64,000 nt of DNA from Linyphia triangularis (GCA_963978545.1 OZ021733.1:33833424-33897423); one strand, 5' to 3'. Shown: positions 25,801 to 37,278, counted from the first letter of the stretch. Program-made: numbers and translations. The notes: a model not told the origin generated them from the letters alone.

Positions 25801-27238
25801 TAGGCGCAGATAATGTGTTGGATAACCGGAGTGATGCCTGCTGTCAGCCACTTGATGATTCCGTAAAAAATGGTGTCTGTTAAAAGGGAATCCTTCAGAT
25901 GCAGAAGGTGCTAGGGTCACGGTGACTAGAGTAGCACAGGCAGCTGACTGGGACTTGTAACTGGCGGGTCCCGAACTTCCATTAATATTAAGTCGAGGCA
26001 CATCTCAAAAACATTTCCCTTTTTATCGATTCCGGGAGGCTCTTTCATGTCACCACGATACTTTCCTGTCTTGTTCGATTCTTTACACGTCTCTTTTTTT
26101 TAATGATATTCAGTTGCGGGTAGCTTTGGGGAATGTCCCCAGTTTATATTATTTATTCTGTCCCCCTTTTATTATTTCGGTTTCGCATGTAGCGGGATAA
26201 TTCGATGGCACCAGAAGATTTTGATTTTTCTTTCTTGATGCTGGTTGCTTTGAGCATTACATGTATTTATGGTTTGTCGTCACGTGTTATTCGGTTTTGA
26301 TGTTGGTTTGGGAATGTTCCTGGGTTGTTATTTTTTTGTTGTTATTTTTGTTCGTACTTCTTTAAGTTTCCATGTTTCAGGGATTTGTCACGTCGGATAA
26401 AATGTTTTGTCATCATTCATGTTCCATTATTTCTTAGACATACGGATTAATTTTGATTTTACTATAATTTCAGAGATATTAAGTTCTAAATGTAGCCAAA
26501 TGATTTTCAAATTTAGTAGAGGATCAAGCTTTATAGTAGTTTTTTACTTTGCTAAGCTTCTAGAATTGAATCAATTGTTCTTAATCCGTAGCAAGAAATG
26601 ACTTTTTATGCAACCGGTCGCGCAGAAGGAAAAAAAAGTATCAATCAAGAAAAAAAGTCAAATGCTCATCTGAACTTCTTTACATAGCTCCTCATGTCAA
26701 ATTGCACTAACACGTAATGTGCTATTTATTTATATTATTATTTGTATACATTTTCAAGCTTTTCTCTGATTAAAAACTGTCTTGAATTGTCATTGTAATC
26801 CACAATGAATCGTTTCAAGATCCCCCACTCCAGAAGCCATAATTTTTTTATTTAAAGTTACAATAAAAGTTGTGAGGTAGAACCGAACCCTTATACAATC
26901 TGCTGAGTAGTATGTCAAGATAAATTATTTAAGGGATCTACTAAAAAAAATTATCAACACTTGCCTCTTGGAAACGAAAAACAGGCGGTGTCGAAAATTA
27001 TGTTGTACTTTGAAAACACAGTTTCCTTCATGGGTTTCCAACAAGAACTGATTTTTCTACCAAATCAGTTCAGTATATCAGAAGGTCGACTGAAACACTA
27101 TCTTTTGAAGAATTTAAGGGACTGAGCCCCGTCTTTTAAGAATGGAAAGTCTTGTGCTTAATCTCTTTCCACGCTAACTTTATTAAAAGTTCGTTGTATG
27201 AATACAAAAAAAAAAAAAAAAAAAAAAAATAATAATAA
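25801..27238. other. Gene-free stretch
   Basis: No gene. A GT-rich segment at 26090-26400 and a poly(A) run near 27206-27228 are the only compositional features. Confidence 0.5.
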
Positions 27239-27530
27239 TAATCCAATATATACAACATTATAGATATCCTTAGAAACATGCACTGCACATGCATGCATAC
27301 ATTTTTATAATCCAATACACACAACATTATAGACATAATTAGAGACATGCATGCATACATTTTTATAATCCAATACACACAACATTATAGACATCATTAG
27401 AGACATGCATGTATAAATTTTTATAATCCATTATACACAACATTACGGACACCATTAGAGACCTTCATGCAGAAATTTTTAAAAATCCGTAATACACAAC
27501 ACTATAGACATCCTTAGAAACATGCATGTT
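27239..27530. repeat. 58-bp tandem repeat, about five units
   Basis: Each unit carries AATCCAATACACACAACATT, ATAGACAT, TTAGAGACATGCATG and ATACATTTTTAT. Unit starts are near 27240, 27309, 27367, 27425 and 27484, so spacing is 58-59 bp except the first (69). Divergence rises toward the right. Confidence 0.9.
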
Positions 27531-28525
27531 ATCTCTGTATTTAAAAGTAGAAAATGTATTGCTTGATGGGCATCTGCATAAGATAATTTGCTTCTATATA
27601 GAACTAACAATCCATTTCTTTACTATGCTTTATTACTTGTGTTTACTGCACTCTTGATTTCTCTTATTATTAGGCGATAACCGTTGTCTTTTAGACTCAT
27701 TAGCGATTTTATAATGAATGTATTGGATGCTTTGAGGACACTCTGAAGAGGAAGCAACGTAGACAGTAAAAGAGTAATTGATTGTAAAATAACTTACAGT
27801 AATTCAAAATTTTAACATTTATGGCAAAATTTGCTATTAACTTAACCACGAAAATAATATTTGTCATAAAAATAACCTAGTGATGCAATTTATACATTTA
27901 AACGGATTTTCTATCGATTTCGAATTTGAAATACTTGTATGTGGGGTGTGTGTGAATTTCATCTTCAGTCTAAATGAGTATCAAAATAAAAACACAATAA
28001 ATTTAATTCTAAGTGAACGAAGATTCATCAGAATTCAATTACATTTCAAACTAAAAGAATGTACAAATACAATCTTTTGTATACGTTCACTTTTTCTTCA
28101 ATAAAAGTTTACTTTTTCTGCATCTACGGTAATACTGAAGATTCGGGAGCGTATAAAGTGTACCGTTCCAAAACAAAGTCTGACAACCCAGATAAAAATA
28201 ATCAAATATTAAAACACTTCTGAAACCAAAAAAATAAATAAAATAATAATAATAATTGGCTTAGGGCCGATGTACAGTTTACCCTAAGGCCTTACGACCA
28301 AGCTGATTACAAAGTTATTTTTTAAATATATATTTGAGTTTTATAAAACATCAATACAACTGAACAATATCAGATCAGCATACATCGCTTTTTATACAAG
28401 CAGGAGTAGCAGGAGCATCCCCACACAATGCATTTCCTGCGTATATCCAAACATTATGTGGGGACGGATACCGGACCACACTTTTGACCAATTGAAAACA
28501 ATACCCTTGGGCTTAAAACCCAGGG

Positions 28526-28884
28526 TAATACATTTTTATTTTATAAAATATCAATTTAAAATAATACATTTCTATTTTATAAAATAGTAATTTAAAATAA
28601 TACATTTCTATTTTATAAAATATTAATTTAAAATAATACATTTCTATTTCATGAAATATTAATTTAAAAAAATAATTTCAATTTTATCAGATATTAATTT
28701 AAAATTATATATTTCTATTTTATAAAATCTTAATTTAAAATAATACATTTCTATTTTATCAAATATTAATTTAAGATAATACATTTTTATTTTAAAAATA
28801 TTAATTTAAAATAATACATTTCTATTTTATAAAATATTACTTTAAAATAATACTTTTCTATTTTATAAAATATTAATTTAAATG
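28526..28884. repeat. 36-bp AT-rich tandem repeat, about ten units
   Basis: The unit contains AATAATACATTTCTATTTTA followed by TAAAATATTAATTTAA. Units vary by a few substitutions and short indels. It is a satellite-like array with no coding content. Confidence 0.93.
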
Positions 28885-29355
28885 GTCTAATTTGCAGAAA
28901 CTGGTAGGTTTTAGATGTGAAAGATAGTATGTCTATTTAAATTTTTTTTACAAGAAAAAAGTCCTATTTTCTTTGGGCTCTTAACATATCCTAACTTTTA
29001 AGACATCCTAACATTTAGAATTTTCTCTTTTTTTTTCGGAATCTTTTTATGAGGCGATTAGAACCTATCAAATTAATCAAGTCCATAAATGGTGCTTTCA
29101 GAGGTAAAGTGTATCAAGTTCAGTTCATTCTTATTTAAAATTGCAATATACTGTATGTAATCAAAATGGCTTCACAGCACGATAATAAAAAACAGTTATG
29201 CAACTTGCTTTGATAATCAACCAGTGCAAATTAACTATAACTCAAACTTTTTGGAAATCGTGGCTAATTTATGTATTTAATCCATTTTAGCTCTGAATGT
29301 TTCTTATGATCACGATTTAGAAATCATTTGAAAATTAATTTGCATCTGGTTGATT

Positions 29356-29369
29356 CTTAAAGTAATCCC
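29356..29369. repeat. Left target site duplication of the LINE
   Basis: CTTAAAGTAATCCC is repeated exactly at 30286-30299 on the other side of the LINE. The first C could belong to the LINE tail, so the true duplication is 13 or 14 bp. Confidence 0.9.
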
Positions 29370-30285
29370 CTGATACCATCATGTCCAGAGAACTACACTA
29401 TAGCAGCTCCGTATTTTCAGCTGAGTCCCTGGCTATTCTATTGGCCTTGCAAATTATTTTAAAGCAAGGCCATGGTCAGTGGATTATTTACACAGATCCC
29501 AAGAGCTGTTTAGATGCACTAAATAATCCACTGAACCAGACCCATCCTTTTATCTTAGAAATTTTAAAACTTCATCTCACACTTTTAAACAGAAATTGCA
29601 AAGTTCTTTTTTGTTGGATCCCAGGTCATGTGGGGATCATGGGTAATGAACGCGCTGATACCATCGCTCGATCTGCTAGTGGATCTAGGAGCACTTGGCT
29701 CTGCCCTGACGACGCAAATAAAGCTTGTGACACTGCTCTGTCTCTCACTTGGCAGGCCTTGTGGGATGCACAGACAGCCAACAAGCTGCGTTCGTTTCAG
29801 CCCTTAATATCCGGATTCGCGCCCATCCAGCAATCCCGGAAAAGGGAAGTGCTCCTAACTCGTTTAAGAATAGGCCACACGCGTTTTACCCATGTGCATC
29901 TTCTGCTGGCAGAAGATTCCCCCACATGTAATACCTGTAAATACCTGTAATACATGTAATACCTGTGGTGTCATTTTTTCTGTTTTTCATGTTTTAAATG
30001 AATGTCCATCTTTTAATACTCCCAGACATCGACATTTTAAATCCAATCATCCTTCACTTTCATGTATTTTATCTTTACCTCCTCATGAAAATCTTTTTGA
30101 TTTCTTACATGACATTGGTTTTTATCATTTGATTTGAATAAGTTTTTTCTCTAATCTTTGACTTTTTATATTTTTAACTCATAAATGTGTCTTTTAAATC
30201 AATTTTAAAAATGAACAACGAATGGTTGGCGCAGTATGGCCCATGTGTTGCCCTTGCGCCATTAAACTCTTACCAACCAACCAAC
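29370..30285 (+). mobile_element. 5'-truncated I/jockey-like LINE with RNase H domain
   Basis: A non-LTR retrotransposon copy of 916 bp is flanked by a direct repeat CTTAAAGTAATCCC at 29356-29369 and 30286-30299, its target site duplication. It keeps the end of the pol ORF (RNase H domain plus a CCHC motif), a short 3' UTR, and a 3' end of ACCAACCAACCAACC type instead of poly(A). 5' truncation through incomplete reverse transcription explains the loss of the endonuclease and RT domains. The clean duplication suggests a fairly recent insertion. The right-hand duplication overlaps the first three bases of a MITE, so the LINE landed at that older element's border. Confidence 0.92.
29381..30137 (+). 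pseudogene. LINE pol C-terminus: RNase H domain and CCHC motif, frameshifted
   Basis: The first frame (29381 to about 29938) gives an RNase HI fold fragment. SVFSAESLAIL carries the catalytic Glu, WIIYTDPKSCLDAL the next Asp, CWIPGHVGIMGNERAD the handle and last Asp. The first catalytic Asp strand is missing because the element is 5' truncated just upstream. The rest continues to TRLRIGHTRFTH, the usual linker in I/jockey-group elements. At 29939-29966 a 28-bp slippage of a TGTAATACC-type motif shifts the frame. The second frame then gives CNTCGVIFSVFHVLNEC, a C-x2-C-x7-H-x4-C motif, and stops after FDFLHDIGFYHLI at 30137. The copy is not functional. Confidence 0.9.
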
Positions 30286-30299
30286 CTTAAAGTAATCCC
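30286..30299. repeat. Right target site duplication of the LINE
   Basis: This is the exact partner of 29356-29369. Its last three bases (CCC) are also the first bases of the MITE that follows. Confidence 0.9.
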
Positions 30300-30634
30300 A
30301 GTATCACGAATACGATGGCCAATATCGCTCGACATTGTCCAATGCCGATGTGGACAGTTGTAGACTGGCCGTTGTTAGAGTTCTTGTCTAATCTCGTCCA
30401 GTTTCGGATAAAATATACTGGAAGTTTTGAAATGTTGATGCACATTTTAAAATTGAAAAATATTTTTATAAGAAAGGACGGAGGGTAAAAAAATATGTTT
30501 TGTAATGGTCTTGACATGTTTATTAAAAAAAATCGTGTATTTTGGAACGATGCTCGAGTTTTGGCTAGGATTGGCCAATCTTCCAGTACCCTTGTTTTCG
30601 ACATGTTTTGGCCAATACTGCTGTGCAACCTGGG
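30297..30634 (+). mobile_element. MITE family with GGCCAAT-rich ends, copy 2
   Basis: The left end reads CCCAGTATCACG, then GATGGCCAATATCGCTCG; the right end, inverted, CCCAGGTTGCACAG, then TATTGGCCAAAACATGTCG. It is about 340 bp long, noncoding and clearly similar to the copies at 13945-14258 (inverted) and 45377-45713 (same orientation). The LINE at 29370-30285 inserted at its left edge, so its original left flank now lies before 29370. Confidence 0.82.
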
Positions 30635-31045
30635 AAATTACAGAAATATTTTTTATTTATGTTTCGGTTTTAAAGAAGGTAGCTTAAATATAGGTATTGC
30701 TTTTAAAATTCAAAACAATAAAGTGATCTTGACTCCTTTTGTTCTAAATATTTGATTTACGAACTTGATCCACTTAAGCTCTGAGTGTTTCATTTTCTAA
30801 GTTTATGAAGATGAACATTTGGATTCTGAACAAAGGCCTGGCCTTTTGAGTGCAAATACTTGTGATAGAATTTTTGCGGATTTTCTGTCTTTTGCACTGG
30901 AACTCTATTTGAGTTATGCAATATGTATACATTGTACAACAAAAGTTCAGAAACTTGAAAAAACTTTAAAATTTGCTATAAACTTAAGGATATGTTTACA
31001 AAACAATTATATATTTATTATTACATACTTAAGAGACTTATTATA

Positions 31046-31285
31046 CAGAGCCACTCGAGTGGCGAACAAGTTCCACCGCTTCAGTTGCTCAGACAAGCCA
31101 CTCGGAAGCGTAAACTGCAATCTTATGGAGCTTCTTATACTGGGTTACTGCTGTGGCTAGAGGTTACTTCTGTCGCTTGAGGCGCTCAGACCCTAAGTGA
31201 AATCTGTAATCCTATGGAGCTTATTATACTGAGCCACAGCAGTAGCCAGAAGCGGTTTTGCGCGTTCGCTACTCCAGTGGCTCTG
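31046..31285. mobile_element. Tc1/mariner-type MITE with TA flanks
   Basis: Inverted ends CAGAGCCACTCGAGTGGCGA and, from the right, CAGAGCCACTGGAGTAGCGA sit between TA dinucleotides (31044-31045 and 31286-31287). Inside is a diverged direct repeat (AATCTTATGGAGCTTCTTATACTG and AATCCTATGGAGCTTATTATACTG) and further GAGCCAC / GTGGCT motifs that mimic the ends. It is GC-richer than its surroundings, 240 bp, and directly abuts the tetranucleotide tail of the next LINE. Confidence 0.68.
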
Positions 31286-31286
31286 T

Positions 31287-31560
<274 letters not shown>

Positions 31561-32200
31561 ACATTGTCAAACAGAAAGACAAATTTCAATTACATGACAG
31601 GAGAACACACGGAAACAGGGAAACATACAAAATAGCACAAGATTTAAACAATAATGACAATTACGAAAATAAAGAAATAATATTATATTTAAGCTTTAAA
31701 AAAATATCCAAGAGAATATCACAATGAGGGGGCAAGTTGTTTATTAAATCTATAAATTAATTAATGAGTTGGTTCTTAAGATAATTTTTTGTACAGAATG
31801 GTTTATTGAAGACAATTTGATTTCGAGTAACATGTTTAGGAACATATAAATTAAGCAATTGCAATATTGTAGGACAATCAATTCTGTTATTTAATGCATT
31901 GTAAAAGAATTTAAATACCTATACAAATCTATGACATTCGAGTGTACAGTTTGGTAAAATTGATGTATTAAAGTGGTCCTTAGATATAAAAGAAATGTAA
32001 TATACAAACTTGTTTTGGATTTTTTCAATGGTTATGATTAACGATTTGGTAATAAGGCCCTTACTTTATTTTTGACAGTAAGAAATTACTACAAACCGCA
32101 ATCAATATTTTGTAAACTATAAATAAAAGGAAGTAATATTGTCCCAAAAGTTAAGAACCATCTTGCATTTAAAGAAAATAAGAATATAGTTTAGTAAGAA
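31561..32200 (-). mobile_element. Jockey/CR1-like LINE remnant: C-terminal end of reverse transcriptase
   Basis: The minus strand translates, with stops and frame breaks, to TIEKIQNKFVYYISF, then NALNNRIDCPTILQLLNLYVPKHVTRNQIVF in pieces, then KPFCTKNYLKNQLI and LPPHCDIL. This is the region after the thumb seen at the end of many non-LTR reverse transcriptases (IEKVQ.KF, then LL.L..P..RTRN). The coding part ends near 31660 and a short 3' UTR leads to the composite tail at 31287-31560. The 5' boundary is not sharp; similarity fades after about 32050. Confidence 0.72.
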
Positions 32201-33109
32201 GTAGCTCTTCCATTTTTTCTCCTGAGATCCAAAATGCGTTTCTCTATTGAAAATATTTGCTTTAACATCATTTCTGGATCATTATTCTTACCTGCTAGTC
32301 GTATGGTAGGTCACAATTCTGAGACTTTAGGGAACTGTCTAAAACCAGGATATACTAGACCAGAGTAGCCACTACGCTGACCGTATCCGCGTAGTGTTTT
32401 TTTGCGGTCCGTCTGTGGCACAGAAGGAAAAAAAAATCAAGTTTCATTGAATGGACCTTTTTTTTTTTTTACATAATTTTATTTGGTCCAAAATAGTATG
32501 TGTTAACTATGCAGAACAGAGTTCTTTTAAAAAGTTCCCGAAGAAACAACACAATGAAGAAGCTTTCTGCAAGATAATTTTCATCAAGATTTATTTCAGA
32601 ACTCATTGGAATAAATACAGAAATGACTGAATCTCATTCGGACGATTTGCTAAGATTCTCTGCGAGAAATAAAATAAACTGAACGAACAGTCATCATCTC
32701 ACAACTGATATAGAGAAAACAAGGTAATCTGGAAGTATAGTTTAAATACTGTTATTAAAAGTTAGATCAACTCGTTGTCATGTTGGAACAAAAGATTCAC
32801 TTCTTTTTTAGACTTTTATTTATTATTAATGAAAATTATTATTTTTTTAATTATTTGAAAAATAAGAATGAAATATCAATTATAATTAATACTGTCAATT
32901 ATGTCAATTTGTCAGTTTTCAGAAATGCTAGATATTGTTGAATCGATAATAGTTAAAGATACATATATTTATGTATCCGGCCCACAAAAAGTTCCAACAT
33001 AGGTCATACGGCCCGTTTCTAAAGGTTAGTGGCGAACGCTGTACAGGACGAACAAGTATTTCTCTGATGTCCTAAACTGGATTAAGACTTGGACCGTAGA
33101 CTCACCAAT
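32201..33109. other. Gene-free stretch
   Basis: No gene. A short inverted motif (CACTACGC, GCGTAGTG) lies near 32370-32400. The 5' side may hold further decayed LINE sequence, not recognisable by eye. Confidence 0.45.
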
Positions 33110-33325
33110 AAGCAGACAACCAAGAAGACGCTCTAAGCGCTCAAGAATGAAGCTAAAATAAATGCGATGAATCAACAGTGTCGATACCCATTTGGATTTT
33201 GAAGACCTGAAAATGGAACACTATTTCTAGCGATAGAATAGAGTGAAAGAAGTTTTTGGAGGAGGCCTGGACCAGTAAATGGCTGTCTAACCAATGATGA
33301 TGATTATGATGTTACATCTAAGTCT
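33110..33325 (+). mobile_element. RTE-like LINE 3' end remnant with ATG/GAT tail
   Basis: Broken frames give SPISRQPRRRSK and, further on, DRIE*KKFLEEAWTSKWLSNQ, followed by a stop and an ATGATGATGATTATGATG tail. This resembles the end of endonuclease/reverse-transcriptase proteins (RGRP..RW, then DR..W....EEA) and their short trinucleotide tail. Stops show it is dead. The 5' limit is approximate, and similarity is by eye only. Confidence 0.5.
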
Positions 33326-33930
33326 AAATAAGTAGCAGACCGCAACTACTGCAAATCAATTACCGCGAAGTTGTTCACAGATAAAAAAAAACAACTATTT
33401 TTTCTTTATGAAAACGATTCTTTTTGAGCACTTCAGTGAAAACCACTTCGTTCTATCCTTAAGTGTTCGTGATTTATCATTTTTCAATCTTTAATTCTGG
33501 ATCAATCTTTATTTCTAGAGAAAAACTAAGCTTTTTTAAAGCATTTTTTTTTATTTTTAAAGATTTTTATTTTTAGATATTACTATATTTCAGGGAATGA
33601 CTAACTAAGTCTATGTTACATAATACAGTTTATACTGTCTAGAAATGAATATTTCAGCTCGTATGTCAAAAGCTGTATCATATTTTGGATACCATTTCAA
33701 TACTTAAATTCCCAAATGTGCTTGTTTGAGACACTGCATACTTCAAAACTCTTTTCTATTTCAACTAACTTTGAGACTGCCTCCCTTTCATTTTAGTCTT
33801 CGCAAAAAAGTAGGGGCAAAAATAAAAAAAATAAAAATTAAGAAAGAAAAAAAGAATCCCACCTTTCACTGTTTTCTTGGATTGAAACTAACCTGTGAGC
33901 ACCTTCAAAGTATCCCGAACTCAAATTAAT

Positions 33931-34041
33931 TAAACGGTTGCCACTACAATGTTCACTCTTTCTCGAGAGCAAGAAAAGGTTGCCAATAAATTGTTCACTC
34001 TGTCGAGAGTGAAAAAGGTTGCCAATGAAGCGAGGAAAGCA
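33931..34041. repeat. Short tandem repeat of a 38-42-bp unit
   Basis: GGTTGCCACTACAATGTTCA, GGTTGCCAATAAATTGTTCA and a partial GGTTGCCAATGAAG are each followed by CTC and a CGAGAG motif. There are two full units and one partial. Confidence 0.75.
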
Positions 34042-34930
34042 AGGCTGGTAGTTGAAAAAGAAGACTGATCTCATTACTTTCCACTCCAGTTTGATTCCAG
34101 TTGGTTGAGAGTAGTCTAACAATCCGGGACGTCTTTCTAGAGGAACACCCCGCATGTATGATTCAAAGGATAAAAAACATTTGTAGATTCATATTCTTTA
34201 TCAAAAGGAGTATTTTTAATATAACTCCTGAAGGGAGAGAAGGGGGGGGGGGGGGGGGCTCATACACAGCGTTTCCAGATCTCGGATTTATTAAGAATTT
34301 TTCACAAGGGCATCTTGGACATAGTATTTTCAATAAAATTTTTACTTATTGAAATATCAATAGTACTTAAAAAACTTAGACTTCTTGCACTTTAAAAATT
34401 ACTTAAAAATGCACTATGTCGAAGTATAGGTGTGGGAAAAACATCAGAATAGTATTAAAAATACTACGTCGGGCAACGCTGGTCATACCCGCGCTTTACA
34501 ACCCAAATTCCCAAAAGAATGTAGAGTCAATGCGAGAGTGATTTTAGCACATTCGGCATCGCTCTCTCTCTCTTTTTTTTGTGGAGAGGGGCGATAAATT
34601 GCCTCGAATTAAAGAAACTGTTTGAGAGAAAGACGGATGATGAGGATAATGTTGAGGATAGCACTAACCTCATTTATATTTAGCCCGAAGGACTCGGGTG
34701 GTGTAAAGATAACTCCAGAGTATGGCATCATATTTTGCCAAAGCCTAAATATCATGGTTAGCTATGAGATCCTTCCAATTTAATACGTCAATCTTCGTCT
34801 CAACAATATAGCCCAAAATTAAACAAGTTGAATCATATACGTTAGATGAACAACGTGGATCACACTGGAATTATTATCTGCATTCTTACTGAAAAAATTA
34901 CACAGCTTAATATTCATCATTTTAGAAATA

Positions 34931-35075
34931 AAGTGTGTACAGAATCACAGGCTGCATGAACTTGAAGCTGGAAGAACTGCACAAGTCAGTTTCAACTTGA
35001 ATCGACTTAAGAAGAATTTTGTGCCATTCAACTAGCTTCAAGTTCATGCAGTCAGTGATTCTTTGCACATTTTAA
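34931..35075. mobile_element. Hairpin MITE, copy 1
   Basis: Inverted arms of about 45-50 bp: left ACAGAATCAC, then CTGCATGAACTTGAAGCT; right, inverted, AAAGAATCAC, then CTGCATGAACTTGAAGCT. A spacer of about 40 bp separates them. The 3' flank CACATTTTAACTCAAAATAAAG is like that following the hairpin at 49474-49628 (CACACTTTAACTC, then AAAAATAAAG), so the two appear to belong to one family. Confidence 0.68.
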
Positions 35076-36155
35076 CTCAAAATAAAGACCTAAGTTTTGT
35101 CACTTTTACATCAAGGGTGCGATGTGTTAGTATGTTTTTTTTTTGTATCAGTATGGCTGTCAGTCAGCTCGAACGAACAAACGTTACTGAGGGCCAGATA
35201 AGTTCTATGTTATTTCCCATGAAAGAGGTATTTTATAGTAATTTGTTGAATTTAACTAGTAATACTCGCCGTTATATCTGTATCATATTGGTAAATAGCA
35301 CATAATGTATTTGTTCGGTATTATTATCGTTACTGACTTGTGTAAACCAATATTTACAAAAGTTAAATTACCACAAGTGTGCCCATCAGTAAAGCAAGAT
35401 TCAGAAAAACACTTAAAGTCACTTAAAGGAAATAGTTGTTTGGGAATTTTTTTTTTGTACTGGATAAATGTAAAAAAAGCCATGACAGTCTGCATATAGA
35501 CTTCGCTAACATAAAACGGAATTCAAAAATACTTTTAACATCGAGTATGCGACATCGTATTTACCTTTATGGATTGAAAATCAAGTTAGTACGGCGTGGA
35601 TGGAGAGTGAGGTGCTAGCTCAGGTGTCGACTTGGTCCTCTAATCAAATTTAAAATTACCAGGGTTTTTTAGCTGAGTTAAGCATTGAGAAATTTGTGGA
35701 AGAAGGAATATGGATAGCAGGAAACATTTTAAAACTACTTTACAAGTAATATCTATTTTTAAGTGAAAACTAAGTGATAACTTTGATTACTGTTCGAAAA
35801 CCATGTGATTCCACTGAGAGATCATACTCAAATGATCATTGGCTGACCTGGCAGTAGCCAATCTTATTACTGGAAGTGATCAATGGTTGCGTAGCCAAGA
35901 GCGACAATAGCCAAAGATATTGTCCTCCCAATAATGATCGGCTGAGAGGCAGAATGCGTAATTGACGGGTTCTAAGGAAACCAGCAATGCTGGAGGTTGC
36001 GACCACAGACGGCGGGACTGTGCGAAGTATAAAATTTAAACTACTACAAGAAAAAACAATCCGTTAACTCCAAATAACACACTTCAAATCGAAGTGTCTC
36101 AAAATTAAATAGAAAAGTGGCACTGGATTTAACGCCAAATGGAATCTTACTTTAT
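35076..36155. other. Gene-free stretch
   Basis: AT-rich to about 35760, then a slightly GC-richer 250 bp with CCAAT-like AGCCAAT / AGCCAA motifs. No coding signal or TE ends. Confidence 0.45.
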
Positions 36156-36163
36156 GATACAAG
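36156..36163. repeat. Target site duplication of hAT copy 2, left
   Basis: GATACAAG, identical to 36859-36866. Confidence 0.92.
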
Positions 36164-36858
36164 CAGGGCCGTACTGGCCATTGGTGTTGTCCCGTGCAAT
36201 CACCGGGCCGGTCAGTGTCTGTAAAATATAAGCCGGTCAAGTACACAAGTTTTTTTTAAAAAGTTTTTCAATTTTTTTTTTCTTCAATATAATTAGTTAC
36301 CCTCCCTAATTGTGTTTTAATAAGCATAATGCGTTCAAAACCCAATCACCCCAACCAGAACTATTATTTATTATTGAACAATTACTTTAGTTTGAGATAA
36401 TAGTTGGTGTATTAAAAAATTACTTAAAATTTCACATTACTTTATTTTTACAGATGATATTATTTAGAAAATAGATGCACTAAAATTTATATATTATCGT
36501 ATTACGACTATTTACTTGTTTTATAACTTTTAAGTTTAAATATATCAATGATTTATGGAAACCAAGTTCATTCCAAGGTGGTATAAATAGAAGAGATAGA
36601 GAAAATTTGATTTACTTAGACTATTTATTAAGACAATTTAATTATTTAATTTGATGAATAAAACTATTTAATTATTGAATATAAATATTTAAATAAAAAT
36701 ATATTAATTATTAAAACAATTTAATTATTAAAATTAATTAATGGAATTATGTTATTATTAACAATAATTATTAAAATTTGATTAATGATTATATTGAAAA
36801 TTTGGGCCGGCATAAATCTAAAATCACCAGGCCGATTTTATGTCCCAGTACGCTCCTG
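36164..36858. mobile_element. Non-autonomous hAT element, copy 2
   Basis: This 695-bp element has terminal inverted repeats CAGGGCCGTACTGG and, from the right, CAGGAGCGTACTGG (12 of 14 identical). The exact 8-bp direct repeat GATACAAG flanks it at 36156-36163 and 36859-36866. Its interior matches copy 1 at 39-792, including GCAATCACC near the left end and AAATCTAAAATCACC near the right. There is no transposase ORF. Confidence 0.92.
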
Positions 36859-36866
36859 GATACAAG
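36859..36866. repeat. Target site duplication of hAT copy 2, right
   Basis: GATACAAG, identical to 36156-36163. Confidence 0.92.
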
Positions 36867-37112
36867 TATTTGTAGTGTATGCTTAAATTCCAGGGGAAGG
36901 TGAAACATGGTCAATGAAAAGTAGTATCATCATAGTGTGTATTACAATGATAAATATTTCGAACACAACTGTTTGAAATCTTTACCAGTGTACATTAGGA
37001 TACACAACCCATTCAGACATTTAAGCTTCTTGAAAATGTTCCCTACATCAAATATTACAAATGCCTTAAACTTAAGACTCCATTTGGCGTCTGAATCCAG
37101 AGCCACTTTTGC

Positions 37113-37125
37113 GTCTTATTTTAAG
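37113..37125. repeat. Target site duplication of the SINE (left)
   Basis: GTCTTATTTTAAG is repeated exactly at 37266-37278 across the SINE. Confidence 0.9.
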
Positions 37126-37265
37126 TTTGGTTGGTTGTATTCAGATTATCTGGCGCCGTCAGCAACACGAGGGCTATAATGCGCCGAAATATTTCGTCAT
37201 TAGACAAGCCAACATACATTTACAAACACCCATGCCAACACGGGACTCGAACCCGCAACCTCGCC
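37126..37265 (-). mobile_element. tRNA-related SINE sharing its 3' end with the LINE at 29.4 kb
   Basis: This 140-bp minus-strand insertion is bounded by the exact direct repeat GTCTTATTTTAAG (37113-37125 and 37266-37278). Read in its own direction, it starts GGCGAGGTTGCGGGTTCGAG. The RNA polymerase III B box GGTTCGAGTCC lies at 37243-37253. No A box is visible, so it is probably 5' truncated. The last 60 bp or so (GGCGCATTATAGCCC, CGTGTTGC, GGCGCCA, then a CAACCAACC-type tail) align with the 3' end of the LINE at 30225-30285 (GGCGCAGTATGGCCC, TGTGTTGC, GCGCCA, CAACCAACC). That is the expected mark of a SINE mobilised by that LINE family. Confidence 0.88.
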
Positions 37266-37278
37266 GTCTTATTTTAAG
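37266..37278. repeat. Target site duplication of the SINE (right)
   Basis: This is the exact partner of the 13-bp repeat at 37113-37125. Its 13-bp length matches that of the LINE's duplication. Confidence 0.9.

Noticed and set aside
27239..28884. Possible CRISPR-like arrays because of regular repeats
   Set aside because: Units are contiguous tandem repeats without unique spacers, in eukaryotic DNA.
37243..37253. B-box sequence that could mark a tRNA gene
   Set aside because: No cloverleaf or A box; it belongs to the SINE flanked by target duplications.
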